A DNA stretch of 64,000 nt, taken from UBA4421 sp028228615. GTDB lineage: Bacteria; Pseudomonadota; Gammaproteobacteria; Pseudomonadales; Azotimanducaceae. Positions 1 through 8,729 of this stretch are shown here, piece after piece. Where the stretch lies: contig JAOJBS010000008.1 of the NCBI GenBank assembly GCA_028228615.1, positions 27,428-91,427 of the forward strand, written 5' to 3'. Under the pieces are notes generated by a model. That model made no database searches. It saw nothing but the letters and a program-made list of their open reading frames with translations, and was not told the DNA's origin. The translations under genes were made by a program, and so were the position numbers. Each line of letters begins with the position of its first letter. The first letter of the stretch is position 1.

Positions 1-1682
1 TTGCTGAAGACATTCTTGATGTAGACGGTAAGACGCTGCTTATTGCTCGCGGCACATTGATTGACGAGGCTTGGGTAGATCAGTTGGATGCGCTTGGTGT
101 GGACACCATGACCGTTCGCTCGGCTATTACCTGTGAAACATTCCACGGTGTATGTCGTGCATGTTACGGACGTGACCTTGCTCGCGGACATTTCATCAAC
201 GTTGGTGAAGCAGTTGGCGTTATCGCGGCCCAGTCCATTGGTGAGCCCGGTACTCAGTTAACCATGCGTACGTTCCACATTGGTGGCGCGGCATCTAGAG
301 CAACAGCAGTTGATAACATCCAGGTTAAGCATGGCGGCACAATTCGCCTGCACAACCTAAAGACTGTGAAGCGAGAATCTGGTGAGCTAGTAGCTGTGTC
401 TCGATCCGGTGCTATTGCAGTTGCTGATGACCACGGTCGTGAGCGTGAAAGATATAAGCTGCCATACGGTGCGGTAATTTCTGTTGCTGATGAAGATAAA
501 GTTGAAGCAGGGCAGATCATTGCTCAGTGGGATCCACACACACACCCAATCGTTGCTGAAGTAAGCGGTAACGTCGAATTCTTCGAAATGGAAGAAGGCT
601 TGTCTATGAATCGTCAGACTGACGAATTGACAGGTCTGACCAACATTACAGTACTAGATCCAAAAGATCGTCCAAGTGCAGCGAAGGATTTGCGCCCAGC
701 TGTGCGTCTAACAGATGCGAAAGGCGGAGCAGTAATGCTGCCCGGCAGTGAGGTTCCAGCGAACTACTTCATGCCAAGCAACGCAATTCTTAATATGGAA
801 AACGGCGTCAAAATAGGCATCGGCGACATTATTGCAAGAATTCCGCAAGAGGGTTCAAAAACGAGAGACATCACCGGTGGTCTGCCACGGGTTGCTGACT
901 TGTTCGAGGCAAGAAAGCCAAAAGAACCTGCAATTCTGGCGGAAGCGACAGGCATGGTTTCTTTTGGTAAGGAAACAAAAGGCAAGCGTCGTTTGGTAAT
1001 TACGCCAACGGATAGCGATCCTGTAGAAACATTGATTCCTAAGTGGCGCACAATTGGTGTGTTTGACGGCGAGCAAGTAGAGCGCGGCGAAACTGTTTGT
1101 GACGGTCCGTTCAGTGCTCACGATATTCTTCGTCTGAAAGGTGTAGAAGAACTTGCTAAGTATATTGTTAATGAAATCCAAGAGGTTTACCGACTTCAGG
1201 GCGTAACAATTAACGATAAGCACATCGAAGTAATTTGCCGACAAATGTTGCGTAAAGTTGAAGTTGTGCACGCTGGCGATTCAAACCTCATCAGAGGTGA
1301 GCAAGTTGAGTTTGCGCAGATTCGTAGAATAAATGCAGAGTTGCGAGAAGAGGGTAAAGCCGAAGCGGAATTCCAGCGCTTGTTGTTGGGTATTACCAAA
1401 GCGTCTCTGGCTACTGAATCCTTTATTTCTGCGGCGTCATTCCAAGAAACCACTCGCGTGCTTACCGAAGCTGCGGTAACAGGCAAGCAAGATTTCTTGC
1501 GCGGCTTGAAAGAGAACGTAGTAGTAGGTCGACTAATACCTGCGGGTACCGGTCTTACTTACCACGCGGAACGTAAGCGTCAACGTGAAGAAGAACGTGC
1601 TGGCGTTAATAAAGACAGCGTAACGGCAGATGATATTGAACAAGCATTGAGCGAGGCATTGTCCGCGCGCAACGCTGAATAA
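1..1682 (+). CDS. rpoC: RNA polymerase beta' subunit, 3' part
   Basis: Large catalytic subunit of RNA polymerase. The frame is open from base 3, so the 5' end lies outside the window and about 559 C-terminal codons are seen. Three cysteines in C-x6-C-x2-C spacing at bases 132-164 fit the second zinc site of beta'. They are followed by the trigger-loop block SIGEPGTQLTMRTFH. The C-terminal block with SFQETTRVLTEAA is also intact, and the stop is TAA at 1680. It heads into the str operon, the usual gammaproteobacterial order. Identity is certain; only the 5' part is missing. Confidence 0.98.
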   Translation, partial: AEDILDVDGKTLLIARGTLIDEAWVDQLDALGVDTMTVRSAITCETFHGVCRACYGRDLARGHFINVGEAVGVIAAQSIGEPGTQLTMRTFHIGGAASRATAVDNIQVKHGGTIRLHNLKTVKRESGELVAVSRSGAIAVADDHGRERERYKLPYGAVISVADEDKVEAGQIIAQWDPHTHPIVAEVSGNVEFFEMEEGLSMNRQTDELTGLTNITVLDPKDRPSAAKDLRPAVRLTDAKGGAVMLPGSEVPANYFMPSNAILNMENGVKIGIGDIIARIPQEGSKTRDITGGLPRVADLFEARKPKEPAILAEATGMVSFGKETKGKRRLVITPTDSDPVETLIPKWRTIGVFDGEQVERGETVCDGPFSAHDILRLKGVEELAKYIVNEIQEVYRLQGVTINDKHIEVICRQMLRKVEVVHAGDSNLIRGEQVEFAQIRRINAELREEGKAEAEFQRLLLGITKASLATESFISAASFQETTRVLTEAAVTGKQDFLRGLKENVVVGRLIPAGTGLTYHAERKRQREEERAGVNKDSVTADDIEQALSEALSARNAE

Positions 1683-1696
1683 ATAGCACTGCATAA

Positions 1697-1730
1697 GTTT
1701 TCGGTGTGTTTTCTGGAACGCGCCGAAAAC
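1697..1730 (+). terminator. 14-bp stem-loop after rpoC, no U tract
   Basis: Bases 1697-1710 pair with 1717-1730 (14 pairs, two of them G-T) around a 6-base loop TTCTGG. It lies 15 bases after the rpoC stop and 30 bases before the str promoter. No T run follows, so it is either a partial or Rho-assisted terminator, or an RNA 3'-end or processing structure. The pairing is read directly; the role is inferred. Confidence 0.55.
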
Positions 1731-1759
1731 GAGAGGAAAATTAAAGGTTCTATTGGGCC

Positions 1760-1788
1760 TTGTTAAAAGTATGGGTCGCGATTAGAAT
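1760..1788 (+). promoter_or_regulatory. Candidate str operon promoter
   Basis: TTGTTA (1760-1765), a 17-base spacer, and TAGAAT (1783-1788), followed by a GC-rich discriminator GCCGGCCC. The arrangement fits a sigma-70 promoter under stringent control, as is common for ribosomal operons. It would give a leader of roughly 45-50 bases before rpsL. Confidence 0.65.
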
Positions 1789-1841
1789 GCCGGCCCGGAT
1801 TCTGGGCTGTGATGCCCAACGTATGGAGATCTAAGTAAGTT

Positions 1842-2213
1842 ATGGCAACCATCAGCCAATTAGTTCGAAAGCCGCGAAAGCGAAAAGTAGTTAAAAACAT
1901 AGTGCCCGCACTACAAGCTTGCCCGCAGAAGCGTGGCGTATGTACTCGCGTTTATACAACTACACCTAAGAAGCCAAACTCAGCGCTACGTAAAGTATGC
2001 AGAGTACGCTTAACCAATGGTTATGAAGTAACTTCATACATTGGTGGTGAAGGCCACAACCTACAAGAACACTCAGTTGTTCTAATTCGTGGTGGTCGTG
2101 TAAAGGATTTACCTGGTGTTCGATACCACACAATCCGCGGCACATTAGATACATCGGGTGTTGCAGATCGCCGTCAAGGCCGATCAAAGTATGGCGCCAA
2201 ACGCCCTAAGTAA
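1842..2213 (+). CDS. rpsL: 30S ribosomal protein S12
   Basis: Decoding-centre protein of the small subunit, first gene of the str operon. At 123 residues it has the usual length. The conserved KKPNSALRK and GGRVKDLPG blocks are intact, with the two lysines whose replacement gives streptomycin resistance in other bacteria (E. coli K42 and K87), so a wild-type drug-sensitive form is predicted. The aspartate of KDLPG is the usual methylthiolation site. A GGAG at 1825 lies rather far (13 bases) from the ATG. Confidence 0.98.
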   Translation: MATISQLVRKPRKRKVVKNIVPALQACPQKRGVCTRVYTTTPKKPNSALRKVCRVRLTNGYEVTSYIGGEGHNLQEHSVVLIRGGRVKDLPGVRYHTIRGTLDTSGVADRRQGRSKYGAKRPK

Positions 2214-2244
2214 CCCCAATAACAAAATTTAATTCTCAGTAAGG

Positions 2245-2261
2245 CCTCAGATTTTCTGAGG
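2245..2261 (+). promoter_or_regulatory. rpsL-rpsG intercistronic hairpin
   Basis: CCTCAG and CTGAGG pair perfectly around ATTTT, 26 bases upstream of the rpsG start. In E. coli the rpsL-rpsG gap holds the S7 translational operator, so this is a plausible functional equivalent, although I cannot align it to the E. coli element by eye. Confidence 0.4.
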
Positions 2262-2286
2262 ATTTACCTGAAGCAAGGAGAAAGCA

Positions 2287-2757
2287 ATGCCAAGACGTCG
2301 CGTAGTCGCAAAAAGAGAAATTCTTCCAGATCCTAAGTACCACAACCAAGTGGTCGCCAAGTTTATGAACCACGTAATGGTCAGCGGTAAAAAAGCTGTA
2401 GCCGAGCGTATTGTTTATGGCGCCTTAGAACGTGTTCAGCAAAAAGATGGCGCTGATCCGATCGAAGTTTTTGAAAAAGCACTAGAAGCCATTGCCCCTA
2501 TGGTCGAGGTTAAGTCTCGCCGCGTAGGTGGTGCAACCTATCAGGTGCCTGTTGAAGTACGCCCTTCCAGACGTAATGCATTGGCCATGCGTTGGTTAGT
2601 AGATAGCTCGCGCAAGCGCAGTGAAAAATCTATGGCTGCTCGATTAGCTGGTGAGTTGATGGACGCCGCTGATGGACGCGGTAGCGCAGTTAAGAAGCGT
2701 GAAGATACCCACAGAATGGCAGACGCTAACAGAGCGTTCGCGCATTATCGCTACTAG
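2287..2757 (+). CDS. rpsG: 30S ribosomal protein S7
   Basis: Primary 16S rRNA-binding protein of the 30S head. It is 156 residues long, starts MPRRRVVAKR and ends AHYRY, as in other gammaproteobacteria. An AAGGAG lies just before the ATG. In E. coli S7 represses its own operon by binding the rpsL-rpsG spacer, which here also carries a hairpin. The family identity is certain; the autoregulation is inferred from E. coli. Confidence 0.98.
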   Translation: MPRRRVVAKREILPDPKYHNQVVAKFMNHVMVSGKKAVAERIVYGALERVQQKDGADPIEVFEKALEAIAPMVEVKSRRVGGATYQVPVEVRPSRRNALAMRWLVDSSRKRSEKSMAARLAGELMDAADGRGSAVKKREDTHRMADANRAFAHYRY

Positions 2758-2767
2758 TCGTATTGAT

Positions 2768-2793
2768 AGCTCGGCTGCATAAGTCGGGCTTTT
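2768..2793 (+). terminator. Attenuator-like hairpin before fusA
   Basis: AGCTCGGCT (2768-2776) pairs with AGTCGGGCT (2782-2790), 9 pairs including two G-T, around GCATA. It is followed by TTT then GG. The short T run makes it a weak terminator or attenuator that could lower fusA-tuf expression relative to rpsL-rpsG. Confidence 0.4.
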
Positions 2794-2834
2794 GGTTAGT
2801 ACCGGTCTTTAGTTACCCTACGAAGTAAACTGTC

Positions 2835-4931
2835 ATGCCCCGCACCACGCCTATAAGCAGATATCGGAATATAGGCATTGTGGCCCATGTGGACGCAGGC
2901 AAGACAACGACCACCGAACGCGTTCTATTTTACACCGGTCTTTCTCATAAGATCGGAGAAGTCCATGACGGCGCCGCTGTTATGGATTGGATGGAACAAG
3001 AACAAGAACGCGGCATTACCATAACGTCCGCTGCTACCACCTGCTATTGGGCAGGCATGAGCAAGCAGTACGACGAACACCAAATCAATATTATCGACAC
3101 CCCCGGACACGTAGATTTCACTATCGAAGTCGAGCGAAGCTTGCGCGTGCTCGATGGCGCAGTCGTTGTGTTCTGTGCCACATCCGGAGTGGAACCTCAG
3201 TCTGAAACAGTCTGGCGACAGGCGGATAAATACGCCGTTCCGCGCTTAGTGTTTGTTAACAAAATGGATCGGCAAGGCGCAGATTTCCCCAGAGTTGTAG
3301 AGCAAATAGGCGAGCGCCTTGGCGCACATGTTGTGCAAATACAAATGGCTCTAGGCTATGAAGAGAATTTTGCAGGCGTAATAGACCTTATTGAAATGCA
3401 GGCTATTCATTGGGGCGAGAGTGATCAAGGATTAACCCAAGAGCGATCAGATATTCCTGAAGAGTACCAAGCGGAAGCAGAAAGGCTGCGCGAAGTTTTA
3501 GTGGAGACTGCGGCTGAAGCCAACGACGAGTTGACCGAGAAGTATCTTGAGGGCGGTGAGTTAAGCATAGAAGAAATAAAGCTCGGTTTGCGTCTAAGAA
3601 CGCTGGCCAATGAAATTGTGCTAGCAACCTGTGGATCTGCGTTTAAAAACAAGGGCGTTCAGTGCGTGCTAGATGCTGTGGTAGATTTTCTCCCAGCGCC
3701 TACAGAAGTAAAAGCGATAGAGGGAGAGTTATCCGACGGCAGCGTGGGCCAACGTCCCTCTGAAGACGCTGCGCCATTTGCAGCCCTTGCGTTTAAGATT
3801 GCTACCGACCCCTTTGTTGGAACGTTAACTTTTTTCCGTGTTTATTCCGGTGTGCTCAAAACCGGCGATCAGGTATTTAATCCCATCAAGGGCAAGCGCG
3901 AACGTATTGGTCGAATGGTGCAAATGCACGCCAACAATCGCAACGAAATTAGCGAAGTACGTGCCGGCGATATTGCGGCGGCTATCGGTTTTAAAGATGT
4001 TACAACGGGTGAAACGTTGTGCGCCAAAGAACATTCCATAATCTTAGAGCGTATGGATTTCCCGGAACCCGTAATCTCAGTGGCGGTAGAGCCGCGTTCA
4101 GTGGCTGACCAAGACAAGTTGACCGTTGCCCTTGGCAAGCTCGCTCAGGAAGACCCATCCTTTAAAGTCGAAACAGACAAAGAAACCGGTCAAACAGTAA
4201 TCTCCGGTATGGGCGAATTGCACCTAGATATTATTGTCGACCGTATGCGGCGTGAATTTAATGTTGTCGCGAATATCGGTAAACCCCAAGTTTCTTACCG
4301 CGAGACGATCCGCGGAGTGGTAGAGCAAGAGGGCAAATTTATTCGCGAGGCCGGTGGGCGCGGTCAGTATGGTCATGTAAAAGTTCGCCTAGAACCGCTG
4401 AAAGATGAAGACGGCGAGTTTGCCTACGAGTTTGTAAATCAGATAACCGATGGCGTTATTCCCAAGGAATTTATTCCCGCAGTGGACCAAGGCATCCAAG
4501 ATCAGATGCGTAATGGCGTAATCGCAGGCCACCGACTCATCGGCGTAAAGGCCACATTATTAGATGGCTCGTTTCATGAGGTTGACTCTTCTGAAATGGC
4601 GTTTAAGATCGCCGCGGCAATGGCTTTTCGCGAAGGCGCAATGAGTGCAGATCCTGTACTCCTTGAGCCAGTAATGATCGTTGAAGTGGTAACACCAGAA
4701 GATTATATGGGCGATGTGGTCGGCGATTTAAATCGTCGCCGTGGCATGATAGTTGGTATGGAGGAAACACCCGCCGGTAAAGTGGTGAAAGCAGAAGTTG
4801 CCTTGTCGGAAATGTTTGGGTACTCGACAGATTTAAGGAGCAGTACTCAAGGGCGCGCAACCTACACAATGGCTTTTGCAAAGTACGCTGATGTGCCCAA
4901 CGCAGTGATGGACAGAATTCGGTCTCGGTAA
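2835..4931 (+). CDS. fusA: Elongation factor G (main copy)
   Basis: Translational GTPase that drives ribosome translocation and, with RRF, recycling. It has 698 residues. The GTPase motifs are AHVDAGKT (residues 17-24), DTPGH and NKMD; the domain IV/V region with RGQYGHVKVRL is intact. The position between rpsG and tuf marks it as the canonical EF-G. No strong ribosome-binding site precedes the ATG (GAAGTAAACTGTC). A second, clearly different EF-G gene is at 50826-52913. Confidence 0.97.
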   Translation: MPRTTPISRYRNIGIVAHVDAGKTTTTERVLFYTGLSHKIGEVHDGAAVMDWMEQEQERGITITSAATTCYWAGMSKQYDEHQINIIDTPGHVDFTIEVERSLRVLDGAVVVFCATSGVEPQSETVWRQADKYAVPRLVFVNKMDRQGADFPRVVEQIGERLGAHVVQIQMALGYEENFAGVIDLIEMQAIHWGESDQGLTQERSDIPEEYQAEAERLREVLVETAAEANDELTEKYLEGGELSIEEIKLGLRLRTLANEIVLATCGSAFKNKGVQCVLDAVVDFLPAPTEVKAIEGELSDGSVGQRPSEDAAPFAALAFKIATDPFVGTLTFFRVYSGVLKTGDQVFNPIKGKRERIGRMVQMHANNRNEISEVRAGDIAAAIGFKDVTTGETLCAKEHSIILERMDFPEPVISVAVEPRSVADQDKLTVALGKLAQEDPSFKVETDKETGQTVISGMGELHLDIIVDRMRREFNVVANIGKPQVSYRETIRGVVEQEGKFIREAGGRGQYGHVKVRLEPLKDEDGEFAYEFVNQITDGVIPKEFIPAVDQGIQDQMRNGVIAGHRLIGVKATLLDGSFHEVDSSEMAFKIAAAMAFREGAMSADPVLLEPVMIVEVVTPEDYMGDVVGDLNRRRGMIVGMEETPAGKVVKAEVALSEMFGYSTDLRSSTQGRATYTMAFAKYADVPNAVMDRIRSR

Positions 4932-4952
4932 TTACAACCTTAAGGAAGGAAA

Positions 4953-6173
4953 ATGGCTAAAGAGAAATTTGAAAGAAACAAACCACACGTAAACGTGGGC
5001 ACAATTGGCCACGTAGACCATGGTAAGACAACATTAACAGCAGCACTGACAAGAGTTTGTGCTGAAGTTTACGGTGGCGAGATGCGTGATTTCGCCCAGA
5101 TTGATAACGCGCCTGAAGAAAGAGAGCGCGGTATTACAATTGCGACCAGCCACGTTGAGTACGAAAGCGAAGGACGTCACTATGCACACGTTGACTGTCC
5201 AGGACACGCCGACTATGTGAAGAACATGATCACCGGCGCAGCTCAAATGGACGGCGCTATCCTAGTATGCGGTGCAACAGACGGCCCAATGCCACAAACA
5301 CGTGAGCACATTTTGCTGTCACGTCAGGTTGGCGTTCCGAAGATCGTAGTATTCTTGAACAAGGCTGACTTGTTGGCAGAGGACTGTGGTGGCGTAGGCA
5401 CCGAAGAATACGAAGAAATGAAAGAGCTTGTAGAAATGGAGCTTATCGATCTTCTAGAGCAATATGAGTTTCCAGGCGATACACCAATCATCATGGGCAG
5501 CGCTCTGATGGCATTGGAAGGCAAGGACGACAACGAGCTAGGTACTACAGCGGTTAAGACCCTTGTAGAAACCCTAGACAGCTTTATTCCAGAGCCCGAG
5601 CGCGCAGTAGACCTACCATTTTTGATGCCTATTGAAGATGTATTCTCCATTTCAGGTCGAGGCACAGTGGTAACGGGTCGTGTAGAACGCGGCATTGTGA
5701 ACGTAGGCGACGAGATCGAAATCGTAGGCGTTAAAGACACAACCAAGACAACGTGTACTGGTGTAGAGATGTTCCGCAAGTTGTTGGACGAAGGTCGAGC
5801 AGGCGAGAACGTTGGTGTTCTATTGCGTGGTACAAAGCGTGAAGAAGTAGAGCGTGGTCAGGTATTGACTAAGCCAGGCGCTATTACACCGCACACTAAG
5901 TTTGAGGCAGAAGTATATGTACTGTCCAAAGACGAAGGTGGCCGACACACACCATTCTTTAAAGGTTACCGCCCACAGTTTTACTTCCGTACTACGGACG
6001 TAACTGGTGCGTGTGAGCTGCCAGAAGGTGTAGAGATGGTCATGCCAGGCGACAACATCAAAATGGTAGTTGAGCTTATATGCCCAATTGCTATGGATGA
6101 TGGTCTGCGTTTTGCGATCAGAGAAGGCGGACGCACAGTAGGTGCGGGCGTTGTTGCTAAGGTAATTGCCTAG
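4953..6173 (+). CDS. tuf: Elongation factor Tu
   Basis: GTPase that delivers aminoacyl-tRNA to the ribosome. G1 is GHVDHGKT (residues 19-26), followed by DCPGH and NKAD. At 406 residues it is about 9-12 longer than EF-Tu of E. coli or Pseudomonas. The extra residues sit just after NKADL (AEDCGGVGTEEYEEM), on the surface of the GTPase domain. AAGGAAGGA precedes the start, 21 bases after fusA. It closes the str operon; only one copy is seen in the window. Confidence 0.98.
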   Translation: MAKEKFERNKPHVNVGTIGHVDHGKTTLTAALTRVCAEVYGGEMRDFAQIDNAPEERERGITIATSHVEYESEGRHYAHVDCPGHADYVKNMITGAAQMDGAILVCGATDGPMPQTREHILLSRQVGVPKIVVFLNKADLLAEDCGGVGTEEYEEMKELVEMELIDLLEQYEFPGDTPIIMGSALMALEGKDDNELGTTAVKTLVETLDSFIPEPERAVDLPFLMPIEDVFSISGRGTVVTGRVERGIVNVGDEIEIVGVKDTTKTTCTGVEMFRKLLDEGRAGENVGVLLRGTKREEVERGQVLTKPGAITPHTKFEAEVYVLSKDEGGRHTPFFKGYRPQFYFRTTDVTGACELPEGVEMVMPGDNIKMVVELICPIAMDDGLRFAIREGGRTVGAGVVAKVIA

Positions 6174-6191
6174 CAATTAACGACGCTATAT

Positions 6192-6306
6192 CAAGTAGGC
6201 TCGTATAGCGGGCTTACTTGTATAGATCTAAAGCTGCGGCTTTAGAGATAGAACCGAACGTAGGTTCTAAAAGGCCTATCCGTTGACCCTCTGCTTAGTG
6301 AGGGTC
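6192..6306 (+). other. Four tandem perfect stem-loops after tuf
   Basis: Four consecutive hairpins occupy the region after tuf. Stem 6192-6203/6209-6220 has 12 pairs and loop TATAG. Stem 6228-6234/6239-6245 is CTAAAGC with GCTTTAG. Stem 6249-6255/6263-6269 is TAGAACC with GGTTCTA. Stem 6285-6291/6300-6306 is GACCCTC with GAGGGTC. None has a following T run. No ORF or tRNA is present. Together they could protect or process the tuf 3' end, or end transcription with Rho. Confidence 0.6.
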
Positions 6307-6432
6307 CATGGGTTTGGCGTCAAAACGGTGCTGCTTTGAGAGGGGTGGCCCGTGATTGGCGAGATTGAAGTAACCGTATTAAAAGTAATTTGAAAATAGT
6401 TGCATTAATACTGTTATTCACTCCAAGAAGTG

Positions 6433-6461
6433 TTGCTTGAAATAATTCTACTCTGTATAGT
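6433..6461 (+). promoter_or_regulatory. Candidate S10 operon promoter
   Basis: TTGCTT (6433-6438), a 17-base spacer and TATAGT (6456-6461), followed by a CG-containing discriminator. It is the best sigma-70 match in the 495-base tuf-rpsJ gap and would give a leader of about 200 bases, close to the length of the regulated S10 leader of E. coli. Confidence 0.65.
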
Positions 6462-6467
6462 TCGCCT

Positions 6468-6668
6468 CCCGCTTTGGAGAGCGTAAAGCCTTAAGTTTAA
6501 GCTTAGGTTTTGCCGCGAACGGCAGTTTTAGAGTCGTGTTTAGTGGGTGTGGTTGCCTCAGTGTGGCAACGCAAAGCTCTTTAACAGGAGAAATGCTCTT
6601 TTAACCATTTTGTGCGTTGAGTGCGGGATGGGGAACGAGTGAATTTTAATTAGGGTTGGAGTTTGTAA
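6468..6668 (+). promoter_or_regulatory. Structured S10 operon leader
   Basis: The untranslated leader before rpsJ folds locally. TGCCG-CGAA-CGGCA is at 6511-6524 and GTTGCC-TCAGTGT-GGCAAC at 6552-6570, with a weaker stem near 6489-6507. In E. coli the S10 leader is bound by L4, which represses transcription and translation of the operon. The position, length and hairpins suggest a similar control here, but I cannot identify the L4 site itself. Confidence 0.45.
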
Positions 6669-6980
6669 GTGCAAAATCAGCGTATACGCATTCGCTTGAA
6701 AGCATTTGATCATCGTCTTATAGATGTATCGACGCAGGAAATAGTTGATACCGCTAAAAGGACTGGTGCGCAAGTGAAGGGACCTATCCCGCTGCCCACT
6801 CGTAAAGAGCGGTTTACAATTCTTGTATCACCTCACGTCAACAAAGACGCGCGGGACCAATACGAGATCCGTACCCATAAAAGACTCCTGGATATTGTTG
6901 AGCCCACAGAAAAGACAGTCGATGCGCTTATGAAGCTCGATCTGGCAGCTGGGGTTGAAGTACAAATTAGTTTGAATTAA
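6669..6980 (+). CDS. rpsJ: 30S ribosomal protein S10
   Basis: 30S head protein, also the NusE component of antitermination complexes. It has the standard 103 residues and contains the IRTHKRLLDI block. The start is GTG at 6669 with GGAG 8 bases upstream; no in-frame ATG fits the family's N-terminus (MQNQRIRIRLKAF). First gene of the S10 operon, preceded by a 200-base structured leader and followed by an unusually long 176-base gap to rplC. Confidence 0.97.
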   Translation: MQNQRIRIRLKAFDHRLIDVSTQEIVDTAKRTGAQVKGPIPLPTRKERFTILVSPHVNKDARDQYEIRTHKRLLDIVEPTEKTVDALMKLDLAAGVEVQISLN

Positions 6981-7048
6981 TCGGAGCCTTGCTGACTCTT
7001 TCGGGAGTGAGTGAAGTTTCGAAGTTTTGATACAAAAAGGCTCCGATT
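6979..7048 (+). promoter_or_regulatory. 12-bp inverted repeat in rpsJ-rplC gap
   Basis: AATCGGAGCCTT (6979-6990, overlapping the rpsJ stop) is perfectly complementary to AAGGCTCCGATT (7037-7048). A small inner ACTC/GAGT stem lies between them. The gap is much longer than the roughly 30 bases of E. coli. It may be a processing or translational-control structure for rplC. Confidence 0.5.
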
Positions 7049-7156
7049 GGGAGCTGGCGATTGGCGAAAGCCGGGCACTGTCCTTTTACTCGAGAGAGTA
7101 GATAAGGGTGGAGGCCCAGCACGCCGTCGTTACCGCACAAAGGTAGGATTAGACCA

Positions 7157-7822
7157 ATGGCAATTGGACTGGTAGGTAAAAAAAGTGGCATGACTCGCAT
7201 CTTCAATGAAGAAGGCGTATCAGTGCCGGTCACGGTTATAGAAGCCGAGCCTAATAGAATTACTCAGGTAAAGAGTGTTGAAAGCGATGGCTATGTAGCT
7301 GTCCAAGTAACCACCGGCGAAAGACGACAAAGTCGTGTGAGCAAGCCTATGGCTGGGCACTTTGCTAAAGCGAAGGCTGGCGCGGGTCGCGGTTTGTGGG
7401 AGTTTCGTTCCATGCAGGCTGATGACTTGAACGTTGGTGGAGAGCTTACGGTTGAGCAGTTCGAGGCAGGTCAAACTGTCGACGTACAAGGCACATCAAA
7501 AGGTAAGGGTTTTGCCGGTACCATCAAGCGATGGAACTTTGCAGGTCAAGACAACACTCACGGCAACTCTATCTCTCACCGTGCGCCTGGCTCTATTGGC
7601 CAATGCCAAACACCTGGTCGTGTATTCAAAGGTAAGAAAATGTCAGGCCACATGGGCGCAGCACGTGTGACTACACAGAACTTAGAGATTGTTCGGGTAG
7701 ATACAGAGCGCAACCTGATTATGGTTAAAGGCGCAGTACCCGGAGCCACCGGTGGAGACGTATTTATTCGTCCTGCGGTAAAGGCTCGTCCCGAAGCGCT
7801 GGCTGCGGGAGAAGGTGAATGA
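7157..7822 (+). CDS. rplC: 50S ribosomal protein L3
   Basis: Early-assembly 23S rRNA-binding protein near the peptidyl-transferase centre. It has 221 residues, and the GQCQTPGRVFKGKKMSGHMG block contains the glutamine methylated by PrmB in E. coli. A GGTAGGA ribosome-binding site lies at 7141. Its stop overlaps the rplD start by four bases (ATGA), pointing to translational coupling. The C-terminus (RPEALAAGEGE) is slightly extended. Confidence 0.98.
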   Translation: MAIGLVGKKSGMTRIFNEEGVSVPVTVIEAEPNRITQVKSVESDGYVAVQVTTGERRQSRVSKPMAGHFAKAKAGAGRGLWEFRSMQADDLNVGGELTVEQFEAGQTVDVQGTSKGKGFAGTIKRWNFAGQDNTHGNSISHRAPGSIGQCQTPGRVFKGKKMSGHMGAARVTTQNLEIVRVDTERNLIMVKGAVPGATGGDVFIRPAVKARPEALAAGEGE

Positions 7823-8424
7823 ACTTGAATCTAGCCCTAGACGGCGGCAGCGTAGAAGTAGCTGATACCGCATTCAGCAGAGAATTCAACGAGTCTCTCG
7901 TGCACCAAGTTGTAGTCGCTTACATGGCGGGTGCAAGACAGGGTTCGCGCGCACAGAAAAATCGTTCAGCAGTAAGCGGTGGTGGTAAGAAGCCATGGCG
8001 TCAAAAAGGTACTGGTCGCGCAAGAGCGGGTACTACTAGATCGCCAATCTGGCGTTCAGGTGGTGTGACATTTGCTGCGCAGCCGCAAGATCACTCTACA
8101 AAAGTGAATCGCAAGATGTACCGTGGCGCATTACGTTGCATCCTTTCTGAACTTATTCGTAAAGAGCGTCTTATCGCGGTCGAGAATTTCTCGGTTAAAG
8201 CGCCAAAGACCAAAGAGCTCTTGTCCCAACTCAAAAGCCTAGATATGAGTAACGTTTTAATCGTTACTGAAGACGGCGATGAGAATCTATTTTTGGCAGC
8301 TCGTAACGTTCGCTTTGTTGATGTTCGAGATGTTGAAGGTGTTGATCCGGTGAGCCTAATCAGTCACGACAAAGTGCTGATCACGGTCGCGGCATTGAAG
8401 AAGCTAGAAGAGGCATTGGTATGA
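7819..8424 (+). CDS. rplD: 50S ribosomal protein L4
   Basis: 23S rRNA-binding protein whose loop lines the exit tunnel; in E. coli it also represses the S10 operon through the leader. It has 201 residues. The tunnel-loop block GGGKKPWRQKGTGRARAG is intact. It overlaps rplC upstream and rplW downstream by four bases each. Control through the rpsJ leader seen here is inferred. Confidence 0.98.
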   Translation: MNLNLALDGGSVEVADTAFSREFNESLVHQVVVAYMAGARQGSRAQKNRSAVSGGGKKPWRQKGTGRARAGTTRSPIWRSGGVTFAAQPQDHSTKVNRKMYRGALRCILSELIRKERLIAVENFSVKAPKTKELLSQLKSLDMSNVLIVTEDGDENLFLAARNVRFVDVRDVEGVDPVSLISHDKVLITVAALKKLEEALV

Positions 8425-8717
8425 ACCAGGAGCGCATCTTTACTGTTCTACGCGAACCTCACATATCAGAAAAAGTTTCTGTACTAGGTGATGTGGCTAA
8501 TCAATACGCTTTTAAAGTATCTGTAGATGCGACTAAAGCTGAGATTCGTGAAGCCATTGAGACTATTTTTAAAGTCTCCGTAAAGAACGTCAGTACAGTA
8601 AATGTAAAAGGCAAGACTAAGAAGACTGCGCGCGGTATGTCGCGCAAGAAGAATTGGAAAAAGGCATACGTGACCGTAGCGCAGGGCCAAGAGCTCGACT
8701 ACATGGTTGCGGAATAA
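8421..8717 (+). CDS. rplW: 50S ribosomal protein L23
   Basis: Tunnel-exit protein that docks trigger factor, SRP and SecYEG. It has 98 residues, with the conserved LREPHISEK start and the arginine/lysine-rich RNA-binding loop (KGKTKKTARG). The ATGA overlap with rplD suggests coupled translation. Twelve bases separate it from rplB. Confidence 0.97.
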   Translation: MNQERIFTVLREPHISEKVSVLGDVANQYAFKVSVDATKAEIREAIETIFKVSVKNVSTVNVKGKTKKTARGMSRKKNWKKAYVTVAQGQELDYMVAE

Positions 8718-8729
8718 GGGTTTAGCGTA

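Noticed and set aside
855..1271. 138-residue open frame antisense to rpoC
   Set aside because: Opposite strand of a conserved gene; Phe/Cys/Asn-rich composition typical of an antisense frame.
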